DNA of 64,000 nt from Ulvibacterium marinum (GTDB lineage Bacteria; Bacteroidota; Bacteroidia; Flavobacteriales; Flavobacteriaceae). The notes below the pieces were generated by a model. It saw nothing but the letters and a program-made list of their open reading frames with translations, searched no databases and was not told the DNA's origin. The translations under genes were made by a program, and so were the position numbers. Positions 17,103 through 25,894 of the stretch are shown piece after piece. The stretch covers positions 1,183,859 through 1,247,858 of the forward strand of contig NZ_RBCJ01000003.1 in NCBI RefSeq assembly GCF_003626755.1. The letters run 5' to 3'. Position 1 is the stretch's first letter, and each line of letters begins with the position of its first letter.

Positions 17103-19067
17103 CTATCCTATTTTTTCTGTGCTTCCTTCCAAAACCTCAACTCCTCTTTTCCCCAAGACTTCCTCCAGATCTTCTTTTTCGACAACTTCTTTTTTTAGAA
17201 GGAGCTTTGCCAGTTTTTGAAGTTCGTCCTTATGTTGTATAAGCAATTTCTTGGTACGTTCATAGGCCATGGTTACCAGGTTTTGGACTTCCTTATCAAT
17301 TAATTGCGCCATGTTTTCACTATAAGGTTTTCCCAGCATGCGTTCATTTTGCCCTGTGGAATCGTAAAAACTAATGGGACCTATTTCCTCGTCCAACCCA
17401 TAATAGGCGACCATGGTGTAGGCTTGTTTGGTCACTTTTTCAAGATCGTCCAAAGCACCTGACGAAGCCTCGTTAAAAATGATTTCCTCGGCAGCACGTC
17501 CGCCCAAGGAAGCGCATAACTGATCTAAAAACTGCGATTTGGTCACAATCTGGCGTTCTTCGGGAAGGTACCAGGCAGAACCCAACGATTTCCCCCGGGG
17601 TATAATGGATACCTTTACCAAGGAATCCACATGCTTAAGATACCAACTGACCACCGCATGTCCTGCTTCATGATAGGCCACAATTTCCTTTTCCTTGGGC
17701 GAGATTATCTTGCTCTTACGTTCCAGGCCTCCAATAACACGGTCGCGTGCTTCCATAAAATCTTCCAGCTCCACAACTTCCTTTTTCTTTCTTGCCGCAA
17801 TGAGCGCTGCTTCATTGCAAATATTGGCAATATCCGCACCGGAAAAACCGGGACTTAATTTGGCCAATAACCCAACGTTTATTTTTTTTGAGAGTTTCAA
17901 GGGGCGCAGATGCACCTTAAAAATTTCGGTACGCTCTTCTTTGGTAGGTAGCTCTAAATAGATGTGACGGTCAAATCTACCTGGACGCAAAAGGGCTTTG
18001 TCCAATACATCCGGCCGATTGGTGGCGGCCAATACAATGACACCTGTATTGGGACCAAAACCATCCAATTCAGTAAGCAATTGGTTCAAAGTGCTTTCCC
18101 GTTCATCATTGGCCTGGAAAGCGTTGATCTTACCACGGGAACGACCTACGGCATCAATTTCATCGATAAAAATAATACTGGGTGATTTTTCCTTGGCCCT
18201 TTTAAAAAGGTCGCGTACCCGCGATGCCCCGACCCCTACGAACATTTCTACGAATTCCGAACCGGACATCGAGAAAAAAGGCACTTGTGCCTCACCGGCA
18301 ACAGCCTTTGCCATCAAGGTTTTTCCGGTCCCAGGAGGCCCTACCAGCATCACCCCTTTTGGAATTTTAGCACCAAGCTTGGTATAGGTCTCAGGATTTT
18401 TAAGGAAGTCTACCACTTCCATAACCTCTGTTTTAGCCTCTTTTAGACCGGCAACATCCTCAAAGGTTACGGAACTTTTAGTTCCTTTTTCCGTTAATTG
18501 GGCCGTGGATTTTCCAAAGTTGAAAAGTGGATTCCCGCCAGTAGAACCACGACCCATTCTACGGAGCAGGAACATCCAGAATAGAATAATAATTGCGAAA
18601 GGCAGTAACCAAGATAGAATACTGGTCCAACTGGTCCGGCTCTCGTAAGCTACACTGATTTTTTCCCCTTGGGGAAAATCTTGTTGTGCTCTGTAGAGCT
18701 TATTCTCAAAAGTTTCAACAGATCCTATATTCATTCGGTATTGTGGCCCTTGGACAGTAGAGAACAACCTTTCGGTTCCCTCTCCATTTTTTGCGTCTTT
18801 CAGATGGTCTTTTTTGATATAGATTTCAGCAATTTCTTTATTGATGACCACAATTTTTTCTATCGCACGTTCCGCCAGGAGAGAGTCTTCCAGAACGGAC
18901 CAGCTTATTTCTTTGGTGCTGGAAGTGGGATTGGAAAGGATGGAAAACAGAATCAGAAAACCGAAGAGCATCAGGTAGAACCAAGAAATCCCATATCCCC
19001 CGTAAGGCGGTTTTTGCTTCTGTTCATCTGGGGAATCGGATTTGTTCTTTTTGGGTGGCTGCTCCAT
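17103..19067 (-). CDS. ftsH: ATP-dependent zinc metalloprotease FtsH
   Basis: 654 residues. It is a membrane-anchored AAA+ protease that removes damaged membrane and regulatory proteins. Two membrane segments (about 29-46 and 149-167) flank the extracytoplasmic region. The AAA+ core has Walker A GPPGTGKT (243-250) and Walker B IIFIDEID (298-305). The zinc site is HEAGH (466-470), with the third ligand expected in the ALDDLEKVT region. The N- and C-terminal tails are charged. It is driven leftward from a shared two-way stress operator at 19144 with a 41-nt predicted leader, so it may be an extra, stress-specific FtsH in addition to a housekeeping copy elsewhere. Confidence 0.95.
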   Translation of the reverse strand: MEQPPKKNKSDSPDEQKQKPPYGGYGISWFYLMLFGFLILFSILSNPTSSTKEISWSVLEDSLLAERAIEKIVVINKEIAEIYIKKDHLKDAKNGEGTERLFSTVQGPQYRMNIGSVETFENKLYRAQQDFPQGEKISVAYESRTSWTSILSWLLPFAIIILFWMFLLRRMGRGSTGGNPLFNFGKSTAQLTEKGTKSSVTFEDVAGLKEAKTEVMEVVDFLKNPETYTKLGAKIPKGVMLVGPPGTGKTLMAKAVAGEAQVPFFSMSGSEFVEMFVGVGASRVRDLFKRAKEKSPSIIFIDEIDAVGRSRGKINAFQANDERESTLNQLLTELDGFGPNTGVIVLAATNRPDVLDKALLRPGRFDRHIYLELPTKEERTEIFKVHLRPLKLSKKINVGLLAKLSPGFSGADIANICNEAALIAARKKKEVVELEDFMEARDRVIGGLERKSKIISPKEKEIVAYHEAGHAVVSWYLKHVDSLVKVSIIPRGKSLGSAWYLPEERQIVTKSQFLDQLCASLGGRAAEEIIFNEASSGALDDLEKVTKQAYTMVAYYGLDEEIGPISFYDSTGQNERMLGKPYSENMAQLIDKEVQNLVTMAYERTKKLLIQHKDELQKLAKLLLKKEVVEKEDLEEVLGKRGVEVLEGSTEKIG

Positions 19068-19112
19068 CTTTGGAAAAGTGAATTACTGCTACATTACACT
19101 TCATGCTTTCTT

Positions 19113-19186
19113 CAAAACTATTTGAAATATATCGGTCTTAAAATGATATACGTCATTTCCAATAGTTGTTCCGCTACTTTACTTTG
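19113..19186. promoter_or_regulatory. Bidirectional stress operator: ftsH and lipoprotein gene
   Basis: TGATATACGTCA at 19144-19155. On the minus strand a perfect -7 box TAGTTTTG (19120-19113) lies at 29.5 bp. On the plus strand TTACTTTG (19179-19186) lies at the same offset. One palindrome therefore probably activates both ways. Confidence 0.8.
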
Positions 19187-19200
19187 TTGTTCAAAAACAA

Positions 19201-19599
19201 ATGATAATGCGTATTCGGGAATGTCTATTGGTTGCAGTTGTACTGAGTATTTTTACCACAAGTTGTGGCCCTGTGGTCATTTCATCAAGGCCTAATAATC
19301 CGCCACCGCCCTGGTTTTACCCTAGTAGGTTGGAAGTGGTTCGTTATGTGTATTTTCCGGAGTTTAGCATTTATTATGATTTATCCCAACGGACCTATCT
19401 ATATCTTGATGGGGGTATATGGGTGCGTCGCAGTGTACTGCCTCCTCGGTATGCCCATATCAATTTAAGAAGATCCAGATACCAACGGATTCGGAATTAT
19501 AATGACGACAACATTCGGCGCTACCATGACCGACACGACTCCAATAGGGGCAGGAGTAACAGAACTACTTCACGTAAAAGCAAGGGAAGAAGAAATTAA
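19201..19599 (+). CDS. Small Arg-rich lipoprotein
   Basis: 132 residues, starting at 19201 or at the in-frame ATG 19207 (MRIRECLLVAVVL). A clear lipoprotein signal ends in IFTTSC, so it is lipid-anchored in the envelope. The middle contains a YVYFPEFSIYYDLSQRTYLYLDGG unit that resembles small aromatic-rich envelope domains. The tail (last 45 residues) is very rich in Arg, Asp and Ser. The predicted transcription start is only about 10-16 nt before the start codon. No enzymatic motif is seen. Divergent from ftsH under a shared operator, so an envelope-stress role is inferred. Confidence 0.75.
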   Translation: MIMRIRECLLVAVVLSIFTTSCGPVVISSRPNNPPPPWFYPSRLEVVRYVYFPEFSIYYDLSQRTYLYLDGGIWVRRSVLPPRYAHINLRRSRYQRIRNYNDDNIRRYHDRHDSNRGRSNRTTSRKSKGRRN

Positions 19600-19744
19600 G
19601 AACACATAAAATACATACGATCAAAAAAATTTGAACTGATACGAAGGCCATAAGACCAAAATGGTAAAGTAGGAAAGATAGTTGCAGCCGATTGGCAAGG
19701 TAACCCGAATACCTTCCTTTTATTTTGAAAGAGATGACTGGGAA

Positions 19745-19787
19745 TGACTATTGTCATTTTAAGTTAAAATAAGGGATACTAACTTTA
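19745..19787 (+). promoter_or_regulatory. Stress operator and -7 box for usp (19808)
   Basis: TGACTATTGTCA at 19745-19756, then TAACTTTA (19780-19787) at the 29.5-bp offset. The predicted start is near 19792, which excludes the TTG at 19790 and supports the ATG at 19808. Confidence 0.8.
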
Positions 19788-19807
19788 AATTGTTAAAAAT
19801 CGAAGGG

Positions 19808-20680
19808 ATGAAAACTATACTCTACGCTACCGACTATTCCGAAAATTCCGAGGCCGCTTTAAAATATGCCTATGCTCTTTGCAAGCACCTAAAGACCCGT
19901 TTGGTCCTGACCCATGTTTACGACGTTCCCACAGTATTGGGCACTCAATTGACGGAACCCTTTCCCAGTTTATCAAAGGATGCCAGAAGACATGAACGCG
20001 AAAAACTACAAGGATTTTTTAAAAAGCATTTGGGGAAAGTATCGGATAAAATGAAACTACATTTTGAACCAGTAGAACATATGTCCGTAATCCGGGGTAT
20101 TATTTCCAAAGCTACGGAATGGCATGCTTACCTCATATTTGTTGGTATGAAAGGGGAGGGCAGATTACAGGAAATTATTATGGGAAGTACTACAAAGGCC
20201 CTTATAGAGAAGGCCCCCTGCCCAGTTTTGGCAATCCCGGAGAATACAAATTACATGCCTTTAAGGACCATAGTTTATGCGACCGATTTTGAAGAAGAAG
20301 ATGTTTACGCCATTCGGAAATTGACCGAAATGGTAGATGTCTTCCAGACTGAAATAAAAGTGATACATATCATTACCGAAAAGGAATATGAGGGAGAGAC
20401 CCAAATGGAATGGTTCAAGGAGATGCTGCAAAATAAGGTGAACTATGAAAAAATAGAATTCAAATTGTTGTTTTCAGATGACATTTTTGAAGCGCTCAGG
20501 ATGTATCTTGAAGATGTGGGAGCAGAACTTATGGTTATGTTGGAAAGGGAAAAAAGAGGGTTGCTTAAAAAATGGTTCCATCGTGATCTTGTCAAAAGAA
20601 TGGAGTCCTATGGGAAGGTACCGCTAATGAGTTTTCGCGAAGGCAACCACCAACTCTTCTATTTTAGTGCTGCATTATAA
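19808..20680 (+). CDS. Tandem universal stress protein, ATD-type
   Basis: 290 residues from the ATG at 19808. It has two UspA domains (about 1-142 and 150-285). The first has an intact nucleotide motif GMKGEGRLQEIIMGST, matching G-2x-G-9x-G-S/T. The second has lost it and shows MLEREKRG plus HRDLVKRM instead, a signature shared with the Usp genes at 43894 and 47173. It begins MKTILYATDYSENS, which sets this subtype apart from the LPTDFS subtype downstream. It probably binds ATP and acts in dormancy or stress survival. It has its own operator. Confidence 0.9.
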   Translation: MKTILYATDYSENSEAALKYAYALCKHLKTRLVLTHVYDVPTVLGTQLTEPFPSLSKDARRHEREKLQGFFKKHLGKVSDKMKLHFEPVEHMSVIRGIISKATEWHAYLIFVGMKGEGRLQEIIMGSTTKALIEKAPCPVLAIPENTNYMPLRTIVYATDFEEEDVYAIRKLTEMVDVFQTEIKVIHIITEKEYEGETQMEWFKEMLQNKVNYEKIEFKLLFSDDIFEALRMYLEDVGAELMVMLEREKRGLLKKWFHRDLVKRMESYGKVPLMSFREGNHQLFYFSAAL

Positions 20681-20929
20681 CGTATACAATAGCAAAAAAA
20701 TGTGATATGCCGGAGTCACGGATATAGGGGTTTTTTGATTGGCGGTTTCAGCGACAAGTTTAGAGTATTGGGCATCGGTGTTCATGGTTTGATTGCATAC
20801 TCCTTGAATCCTAAGCTAAAGGACAGTATTTTATATATCCATTGCTAGTGGTACTTTTTGTCCTACTTTTTTAATACACCCTAAAAGGGCGAACCAATAC
20901 ATAAGAAGAACCAACAAAAATCCGCTAAA
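20681..20929. other. Gene-free stretch
   Basis: About 250 bp between the Usp gene and the next operator. I see no gene, strong hairpin or repeat in it. Confidence 0.5.
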
Positions 20930-20972
20930 TGACCTGCATCATTTTGAAACAGCAGACCTTGACCTATATTGA
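20930..20972 (+). promoter_or_regulatory. Stress operator and -7 box for small ferredoxin-fold gene
   Basis: TGACCTGCATCA at 20930-20941. TATATTGA (20965-20972) lies at the 29.5-bp offset and has two mismatches to TAnnTTTG. The operator overlaps an upstream in-frame ATG at 20929, so the gene must start later, at 20992. Confidence 0.7.
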
Positions 20973-20991
20973 AGAATTAAAAACGAGGATT

Positions 20992-21282
20992 ATGAAAGCT
21001 ATGGCCAACCTACAAGATCTAAAGTGTGATGAGGACAAGAAGGTAATTCTTAGAAACTTAAGCAGGATAATGGATTTACGTATTATCGATATCGATATAG
21101 AAAACAACATGCTACACTTTCTCTATGCACGCCCCATTACCTTTCAAAAGGCGAAAAAGGAATTACTACGTATAGGATTTCCAATACAATCCTGCAAATT
21201 AAACAAGGGCAGGACAAAAGGCCGATACGAAAAGGACATTATTCAAAGTTCGGGAGTACAAGCAGGGGCACCCTGGTGGTGA
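20992..21282 (+). CDS. Small HMA-like (ferredoxin-fold) protein
   Basis: 96 residues from 20992. The start is set by the operator, which lies within the longer frame. The predicted alpha-beta-beta-alpha-beta order (VILRNLSRI, IIDIDIENNMLHFLYA, FQKAKKELLRIGF) resembles heavy-metal-associated domains, but there is no CxxC metal site. Residues 14-65 align without gaps with the 79-residue protein at 52194 (for example D35, N38, F43, Y45, E57-L58, G62). Its 3' end overlaps the convergent Usp gene by 44 bp. Function unknown; perhaps a small ligand or partner-binding adaptor. Confidence 0.7.
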   Translation: MKAMANLQDLKCDEDKKVILRNLSRIMDLRIIDIDIENNMLHFLYARPITFQKAKKELLRIGFPIQSCKLNKGRTKGRYEKDIIQSSGVQAGAPWW

Positions 21283-22045
21283 AGGCCACGTTCCGGATTA
21301 CGGGCTCCCATAACAATTTTTCCAAAAAACTATGTTTGCTTTTTAACAAGGCAACGATACCTACACCTTTATGCTGTTCCAATAATTTCTTGATACTAGA
21401 TGATACGGATGTTTCCAAAGGCACAGTTTTAAATTGATGTGGTACTTCCGCTAAATTGTTTTTCAAAAGCTCCCGATTTAATTTTTGCTGGTCTTTCAAT
21501 GCCTCCGAAGTACTAAAACGTACGATAATCAACATTGCCTTCCGGATTTTGATGAGGTACTTTAACGGATTCAGTTCTTCCATTCGGAAAAGGTGTTTGA
21601 AGTTGTTGACAAAAACAATTTCTTTAATCGGGCGTTCATCATAGTTTTCGGGAACTACAATAATAGGGCAATTATTGATATGACGGAGGACGCTTACCGC
21701 GGTACTGCCCATAAAGATTTTGGCCAAGGCCGTTGTGCCTTTCGTACCCATGACCATAAAATCTACATCTTTGTCTATGATCGAGACATTGATGGCATTA
21801 AGCGGGATTTCCTGCACAAGAACGGTCTCAAACCGATGATTTCGGTTTTCCATTCCATTTAGCTCTGAAATCAATTTTTCTAATTTTTGTTCCACTCCTG
21901 ACTCTCCCGTTTCCTTAGATGTTATTGCCTGGTGGGCATGGAGCACATAAAAGAGGCAATCCTCTTTTGAAAAAAGGGAAGCGGCAAAATCCATGGCCCT
22001 TTTGGAATTTTTAGAGAAATCGGTAGGTAATAGAATTTTTTTCAT
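21239..22045 (-). CDS. Tandem universal stress protein, PTDFS-type
   Basis: 268 residues, third gene of a leftward three-Usp operon. It begins MKKILLPTDFSKNSKRA. The first UspA domain has the intact nucleotide motif GTKGTTALAKIFMGST. The second half (about 150-268) keeps the fold but not the motif. It ends VPLLVLPNFE. The gene follows the middle Usp by 25 bp and depends on the operator at 23837. Its stop end overlaps the rightward small gene by 44 bp, so antisense effects between the two mRNAs are possible. Confidence 0.88.
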   Translation of the reverse strand: MKKILLPTDFSKNSKRAMDFAASLFSKEDCLFYVLHAHQAITSKETGESGVEQKLEKLISELNGMENRNHRFETVLVQEIPLNAINVSIIDKDVDFMVMGTKGTTALAKIFMGSTAVSVLRHINNCPIIVVPENYDERPIKEIVFVNNFKHLFRMEELNPLKYLIKIRKAMLIIVRFSTSEALKDQQKLNRELLKNNLAEVPHQFKTVPLETSVSSSIKKLLEQHKGVGIVALLKSKHSFLEKLLWEPVIRNVAFTTRVPLLVLPNFE

Positions 22046-22070
22046 TTCTATCTTTTAAATAGGAAACGAT

Positions 22071-22919
22071 CTATGATAATTCAGGTAGTACCAGCAAGGG
22101 TATCTTGCTGTGGAAGGCTACCTTTTTTACGACGGGTTCCCGTGTTAACTTCTCTAAGAAAGTATGCCGATAATGGACGAGGGCTATCATGCCTGCTTCG
22201 TTTTCCTTTGCAAAATCATGTATACCCTTTGTTATATCCTCTTTCATTGTTACCTCATGGAAGCTATGGTTTGTATCGGCCAACCGCTTGTCCAGTAAGG
22301 TTTTGTTCACTTTTTGGGAATCGCTTGGTTGAAATTCAAGGGCAACTTGGAAGACGGCAATGTGGGCCTTCCAAAGTAGTGTTAGTTCTATGAGGGGGCT
22401 TAGTTCAAAAGGCTCAAAAAACTGTGTAAAATCCGTGGGAAAGATTATTTTTTCCAATACTTGGAAATCATAGCTTTCCGGTATAACCATCACGGGACGG
22501 TTGCGAATGGCTTTAATAACTTTTACCGCGTTACTGCCCATAAAAACCTCTTTGGCACCGGTTGCTCCTTTGGTACCCATAATGATAAGGTCCATATCCT
22601 TTTTCAAGAGGATTTCTTGGATGGCAGAAACCAAATCATCCGTTCTGGAAACCTTCTCGAACTTATGTTTAGTGTTGCTATGGTTCTCTTTTAAGTAGTC
22701 CAATACCTTGTTCAATTCTTGGTTTGAATACTCCTCCATGGAATCGTAAATAACGGCCAATCGCTGTTTACCCTTATCCCCTAGGAGGTTGGCAAAACTT
22801 GGTTCATGGGCGTTCAAAAGATAAAAATGGCATGGCACATCAGCATAGAGTTTTAGTGCCGTAAAGAGGGCGTTCCAGGCGTTGTCGGAAAAATCGGTGG
22901 GTAAAAGTATATGTTTCAT
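22071..22919 (-). CDS. Tandem universal stress protein, PTDFS-type
   Basis: 282 residues from the ATG at 22919 (MKHILLPTDFSDNAWNA). The frame runs further upstream, but those 21 residues overlap the preceding gene's end and do not resemble a Usp start. First-domain motif GTKGATGAKEVFMGSN; the final position is Asn, not Ser/Thr. The second domain lacks it. It is the middle gene of three, 10 bp after the first one. The first and second proteins share the same SN ending of the loop, which points to a recent duplication. Confidence 0.88.
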   Translation of the reverse strand: MKHILLPTDFSDNAWNALFTALKLYADVPCHFYLLNAHEPSFANLLGDKGKQRLAVIYDSMEEYSNQELNKVLDYLKENHSNTKHKFEKVSRTDDLVSAIQEILLKKDMDLIIMGTKGATGAKEVFMGSNAVKVIKAIRNRPVMVIPESYDFQVLEKIIFPTDFTQFFEPFELSPLIELTLLWKAHIAVFQVALEFQPSDSQKVNKTLLDKRLADTNHSFHEVTMKEDITKGIHDFAKENEAGMIALVHYRHTFLEKLTREPVVKKVAFHSKIPLLVLPELS

Positions 22920-22929
22920 AGCTCTTGAC

Positions 22930-23784
22930 TTAATGGATGACCTTTGAGGTGTCTGGAAGTACCAAAAATGGTATTTGCACATGAAAACCGATCTGGTCTA
23001 TATTTTGTTTAATTAGCAACCGTTCAAAAAACGAATGGCCCCGGTTCATCATGACCAAAAGCTGGAAATCATTTCCCTCTATATGATCCAATATGGCATT
23101 TGGCATTAATTTTTCCTGTATCTCGGTAAATTGATACGGTACTTTCTTCAAACACTTTTTTAAGTGCATCTTATGGTTTTCCTGCTGCTCGGTGAGGTCA
23201 TACTCCTCCTTTACATGGAATACCGTAATTTTTGCTTTGTTTGTTTTTGCCATTTCCAAAAGCGATTGTAATTCCGCTATTTTATATCTGGACCAATACC
23301 CGGTAGGGAAAAGAATATTGCTGACTTTTCGGTACTTGCTTTTTTCCGGTATAGCCAATACCGGAATCTTGGCCTTGCGGATTACGAATATGGTATTTGA
23401 GCCCAAGAAAAATTGTTTAGCTCCTGTTGCCCCTTTGGTACCCATAACCACCATTTCTATCCCTTTTTGTTGGGCCAACTCGTTAATTTCATCCGTTAGC
23501 AGGTTAAAGGCGGATACGGTTTCAAAACTGTGTTTTGGGTTTGAAAATTGTTTCTGAATATCATTGAGGGTCCTTTCCAGTCCGGCCAGGGAGATATTCA
23601 CACCTACATCCGGAATGGCACTAAAGGCAGGACCGCCCAGCATATAGTCCATACGATAAAAAGCTGGGGTATAGGTGTGGAGAAGATAGAAAGTAACGGT
23701 TTCCTCCTTAAAGAACTGCAAGGCGTACCGTATGGCGTTCCATGCATTTGGGGAAAAGTCCGTAGGTATCAATATGTTCTTCAT
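22930..23784 (-). CDS. Tandem universal stress protein, PTDFS-type
   Basis: 284 residues (MKNILIPTDFSPNAWNA). First gene of the leftward Usp operon. First-domain nucleotide motif GTKGATGAKQFFLGSN, as in the next gene. The second domain has no motif. The intergenic operator at 23837 with a perfect minus-strand -7 box drives it, with a predicted 17-nt leader. Three tandem copies suggest dosage or division of labour between paralogs. Confidence 0.9.
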   Translation of the reverse strand: MKNILIPTDFSPNAWNAIRYALQFFKEETVTFYLLHTYTPAFYRMDYMLGGPAFSAIPDVGVNISLAGLERTLNDIQKQFSNPKHSFETVSAFNLLTDEINELAQQKGIEMVVMGTKGATGAKQFFLGSNTIFVIRKAKIPVLAIPEKSKYRKVSNILFPTGYWSRYKIAELQSLLEMAKTNKAKITVFHVKEEYDLTEQQENHKMHLKKCLKKVPYQFTEIQEKLMPNAILDHIEGNDFQLLVMMNRGHSFFERLLIKQNIDQIGFHVQIPFLVLPDTSKVIH

Positions 23785-23805
23785 TTGCCATCATTTTTGT
23801 ATAAC

Positions 23806-23879
23806 CAAAGATAATTGAGCGAAATTCCTTTTAAAATGACGAGGGTCATTGGCAATATGAAGCGAAACCATCAATTTTA
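23806..23879. promoter_or_regulatory. Bidirectional stress operator: usp operon and DUF2267 gene
   Basis: TGACGAGGGTCA at 23837-23848. The minus strand has a perfect -7 box TATCTTTG (23813-23806) at 29.5 bp. The plus strand has a weaker CAATTTTA (23872-23879) at the same offset. Confidence 0.8.
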
Positions 23880-23902
23880 GGTTTCACTTTAAACAAGATA
23901 TC

Positions 23903-24355
23903 ATGGCACTTAATTTTAATCAATATGCGACCGAGGGAAACACATTTCTAAAAGGATATACTAAGCACTTGGGCCTAGGAAAGGATACCGAAAAAGCCGG
24001 TAGGATAGTAACCTCTATATTACATGGGTTACGGGAAATTATTCCGGTAGAGGAGTCCCTACAGTTTATTGCTCAACTACCCATGTTCCTAAAGGCCGCT
24101 TATGTAAACGGTTGGACAATTAAGAAAAAGAAACCGAAAATTAAACACATGGAGGAGTTTGTAGAACTGGTGAAGGAATTTGACGGGGCCGCAGCCATAA
24201 ATGATTACGGCTATGAAAATGATCTTGCCGAAAAATATATTGATCTTACCTTTATGTATCTGCGAAAGTATGTTTCCCTCGGTGAGATGGAGGATATCAG
24301 GGATGGTCTTCCCAAGAATTTAAAGAGTATGATCTATTCAAATATAATGTTCTGA
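23903..24355 (+). CDS. DUF2267 domain protein
   Basis: 150 residues, all-helical, no signal peptide. It matches the DUF2267 pattern: an N-terminal helix pair, GRIVTSILHGLREIIPVEESLQFIAQLPMFLKAAYVNGW, and a second copy-like half with MYLRKYVSLGEMEDIRDGLPKNLKSMI. Proteins of this family recur in stress and USP clusters and their function is unknown. It is divergent from the Usp operon and shares its operator. Confidence 0.85.
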   Translation: MALNFNQYATEGNTFLKGYTKHLGLGKDTEKAGRIVTSILHGLREIIPVEESLQFIAQLPMFLKAAYVNGWTIKKKKPKIKHMEEFVELVKEFDGAAAINDYGYENDLAEKYIDLTFMYLRKYVSLGEMEDIRDGLPKNLKSMIYSNIMF

Positions 24356-24373
24356 AAATCGGCAACCAGCATG

Positions 24374-24422
24374 TAGTCTTCAAAAGTCAGAAGGAATGTT
24401 TTTTACTGCCTACTGAAGACTA
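24374..24422. terminator. Hairpin in the convergent gap
   Basis: TAGTCTTCA (24374-24382) pairs with TGAAGACTA (24414-24422), with T-rich sequence on both sides. It could stop transcription from the DUF2267 gene and from the lipoprotein gene facing it, whose last codons it overlaps. Confidence 0.4.
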
Positions 24423-25054
24423 TTTGCTTTTTCAATGACACCTTCCCGTTCCAACTGTATAATAATTCGCTCTACATAGTCATCAACGGTAGAGGTTATA
24501 TTTACAGGGTCTACAATATCAAAGGTGCCTACCCAGACCAATGATTTGTCCATATCCTCCTTAATGTTGTAAATGGAAGTCTCCACATGGTATACTTGAT
24601 AATCGCTATAGTAATCAGGGGTATAGTACAAATCTTGAAAACGGTAATAGTAGGGTCCAAAACGATACCAGTGATAACCAAAAGTATAGTATCCGGAATT
24701 ATAGCTTCTTTTATCGTCCACCCCGATAATGGCCGTAATAACAACCGCATCAAAGCCATTGGCTATCAGTTTTTCTTCCATGGCATCGATTTCTTCCTCG
24801 CTCCGTTGTGAATTGGTAAAAAACCTATCCAATACCACACCGCTTTCATGGGCATTGATACCATACTTTACAAACCGTTTTTTTAGTTCCTCCTCAAAAA
24901 TCTTTCTGGCGGTAAGGTTTTCGGTCATACCGATAATCAACAGTTTTTCGGGTTGGAAGGCACTAACTTCTTTGTTCTTCCAGCTATCTACAAATCGCGT
25001 TGTGGAACATGCCACTACAACAAAAAATCCAAGTAAGAATACCCACTTTTTCAT
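24410..25054 (-). CDS. Lipoprotein, DUF4136-like
   Basis: 214 residues. A lipoprotein signal ends VVVACSTTRFVDSWKN. The start of the mature part (SWKNKEVSAFQPEKLLIIGM) and the layout resemble DUF4136-like envelope proteins. A central Tyr-rich tract (YYTFGYHWYRFGPYYYRFQDLYY) is probably surface-exposed. The C-terminal part includes TSTVDDYVERIIIQLEREGVI, a helix pattern typical of this group. Driven leftward from the operator at 25111, with a perfect -7 box at 28.5 bp. Outer-membrane location by inference. Confidence 0.75.
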   Translation of the reverse strand: MKKWVFLLGFFVVVACSTTRFVDSWKNKEVSAFQPEKLLIIGMTENLTARKIFEEELKKRFVKYGINAHESGVVLDRFFTNSQRSEEEIDAMEEKLIANGFDAVVITAIIGVDDKRSYNSGYYTFGYHWYRFGPYYYRFQDLYYTPDYYSDYQVYHVETSIYNIKEDMDKSLVWVGTFDIVDPVNITSTVDDYVERIIIQLEREGVIEKANSLQ

Positions 25055-25080
25055 TGCTCCAAATTTTTAAGGGTTATAGT

Positions 25081-25122
25081 CAAAATTAGAAACCATGAAC
25101 AGTGACACAATGATCTGGATCA
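25081..25122 (-). promoter_or_regulatory. Stress operator and -7 box for lipoprotein gene
   Basis: TGATCTGGATCA at 25111-25122. On the minus strand TAATTTTG (25088-25081) is a perfect -7 box, one base closer than usual (28.5 bp). Confidence 0.7.
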
Positions 25123-25163
25123 TTTTAAGAGCATCATTTTCATATCGTTTCGATAGGTGCGAC

Positions 25164-25206
25164 TGATTCAAATCATTTCAAAAAAAAACAGGTACATGTA
25201 CATTTG
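25164..25206 (+). promoter_or_regulatory. Stress operator and -7 box for WG-repeat/SDR operon
   Basis: TGATTCAAATCA at 25164-25175, with a perfect -7 box TACATTTG (25199-25206) at 29.5 bp. I found this operator by predicting its place from the -7 box. The predicted start near 25211 places the TTG of the longer frame before the transcript. Confidence 0.8.
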
Positions 25207-25221
25207 AAGAAACCAAAACTA

Positions 25222-25884
25222 ATGGATATGAAACATACATATATACTTTTTGCCGTACTAATGACATTGCCCTTTCTGGGGATAACCCAAACGATGGAAG
25301 AGATTAATGAACCTACAATCTCAGGACTCGATGAAGTTGCACCGTTCAGCGAAGGTTTCGCTGCGGTAAGAAAAGGGAATCAATGGGGATTTATTGACCA
25401 AACAGGAAAATTGGTCATCGATTTTAGAAATGATCTGGTTTGGGACGAAAACAGCGATGCTGCCCGAAAAGATATAAGGGGTATCCGCTACCCCCAATTT
25501 AAGAACGGGCTTTGCCCCATACAAAAAGTAGAGGAAGAAGGAATTCCTTTTTATGGCTTTATGGATACGCAAGGGCAGATAGCTATCCAACCAGAATACC
25601 TTAATATCGCCCATTTCGATGAGGATAAGACGGTAGGTATCTATTGCAAGCGAACTTTTAGGGGCAAGAACAATTTTCAACTGAATATTTACGAATACAC
25701 TTTTACCGAAGTGGTAGTAAATACAAAAGGGGAGATGGTCTGGCCCATTCGGGATAGGGATAGCATTTTAATGACCAAAAGACGTTACGAAATACCCGAA
25801 CTGCGCGCAAGCTTGGTTTCCAAAGATCTTCTTGCCGTAAAAGGCGACAATAACCGTTGGGAAATACGTAGGATGAATCTATAA
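25222..25884 (+). CDS. Secreted WG-repeat protein
   Basis: 220 residues from the ATG at 25222; the ATG at 25228 (MKHTYILF) is equally good. A signal peptide (YILFAVLMTLPFLGITQ) leads into two WG (KWG-type) beta-repeats: FAAVRKGNQWGFIDQTGKLVIDF and a second with FYGFMDTQGQIAIQPEY. A C-terminal part with no recognised family follows. WG repeats form a beta-propeller-like surface for binding. The next gene begins 10 bp after its stop, so it heads a five-gene operon. Confidence 0.8.
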   Translation: MDMKHTYILFAVLMTLPFLGITQTMEEINEPTISGLDEVAPFSEGFAAVRKGNQWGFIDQTGKLVIDFRNDLVWDENSDAARKDIRGIRYPQFKNGLCPIQKVEEEGIPFYGFMDTQGQIAIQPEYLNIAHFDEDKTVGIYCKRTFRGKNNFQLNIYEYTFTEVVVNTKGEMVWPIRDRDSILMTKRRYEIPELRASLVSKDLLAVKGDNNRWEIRRMNL

Positions 25885-25894
25885 TTTGAAAATT

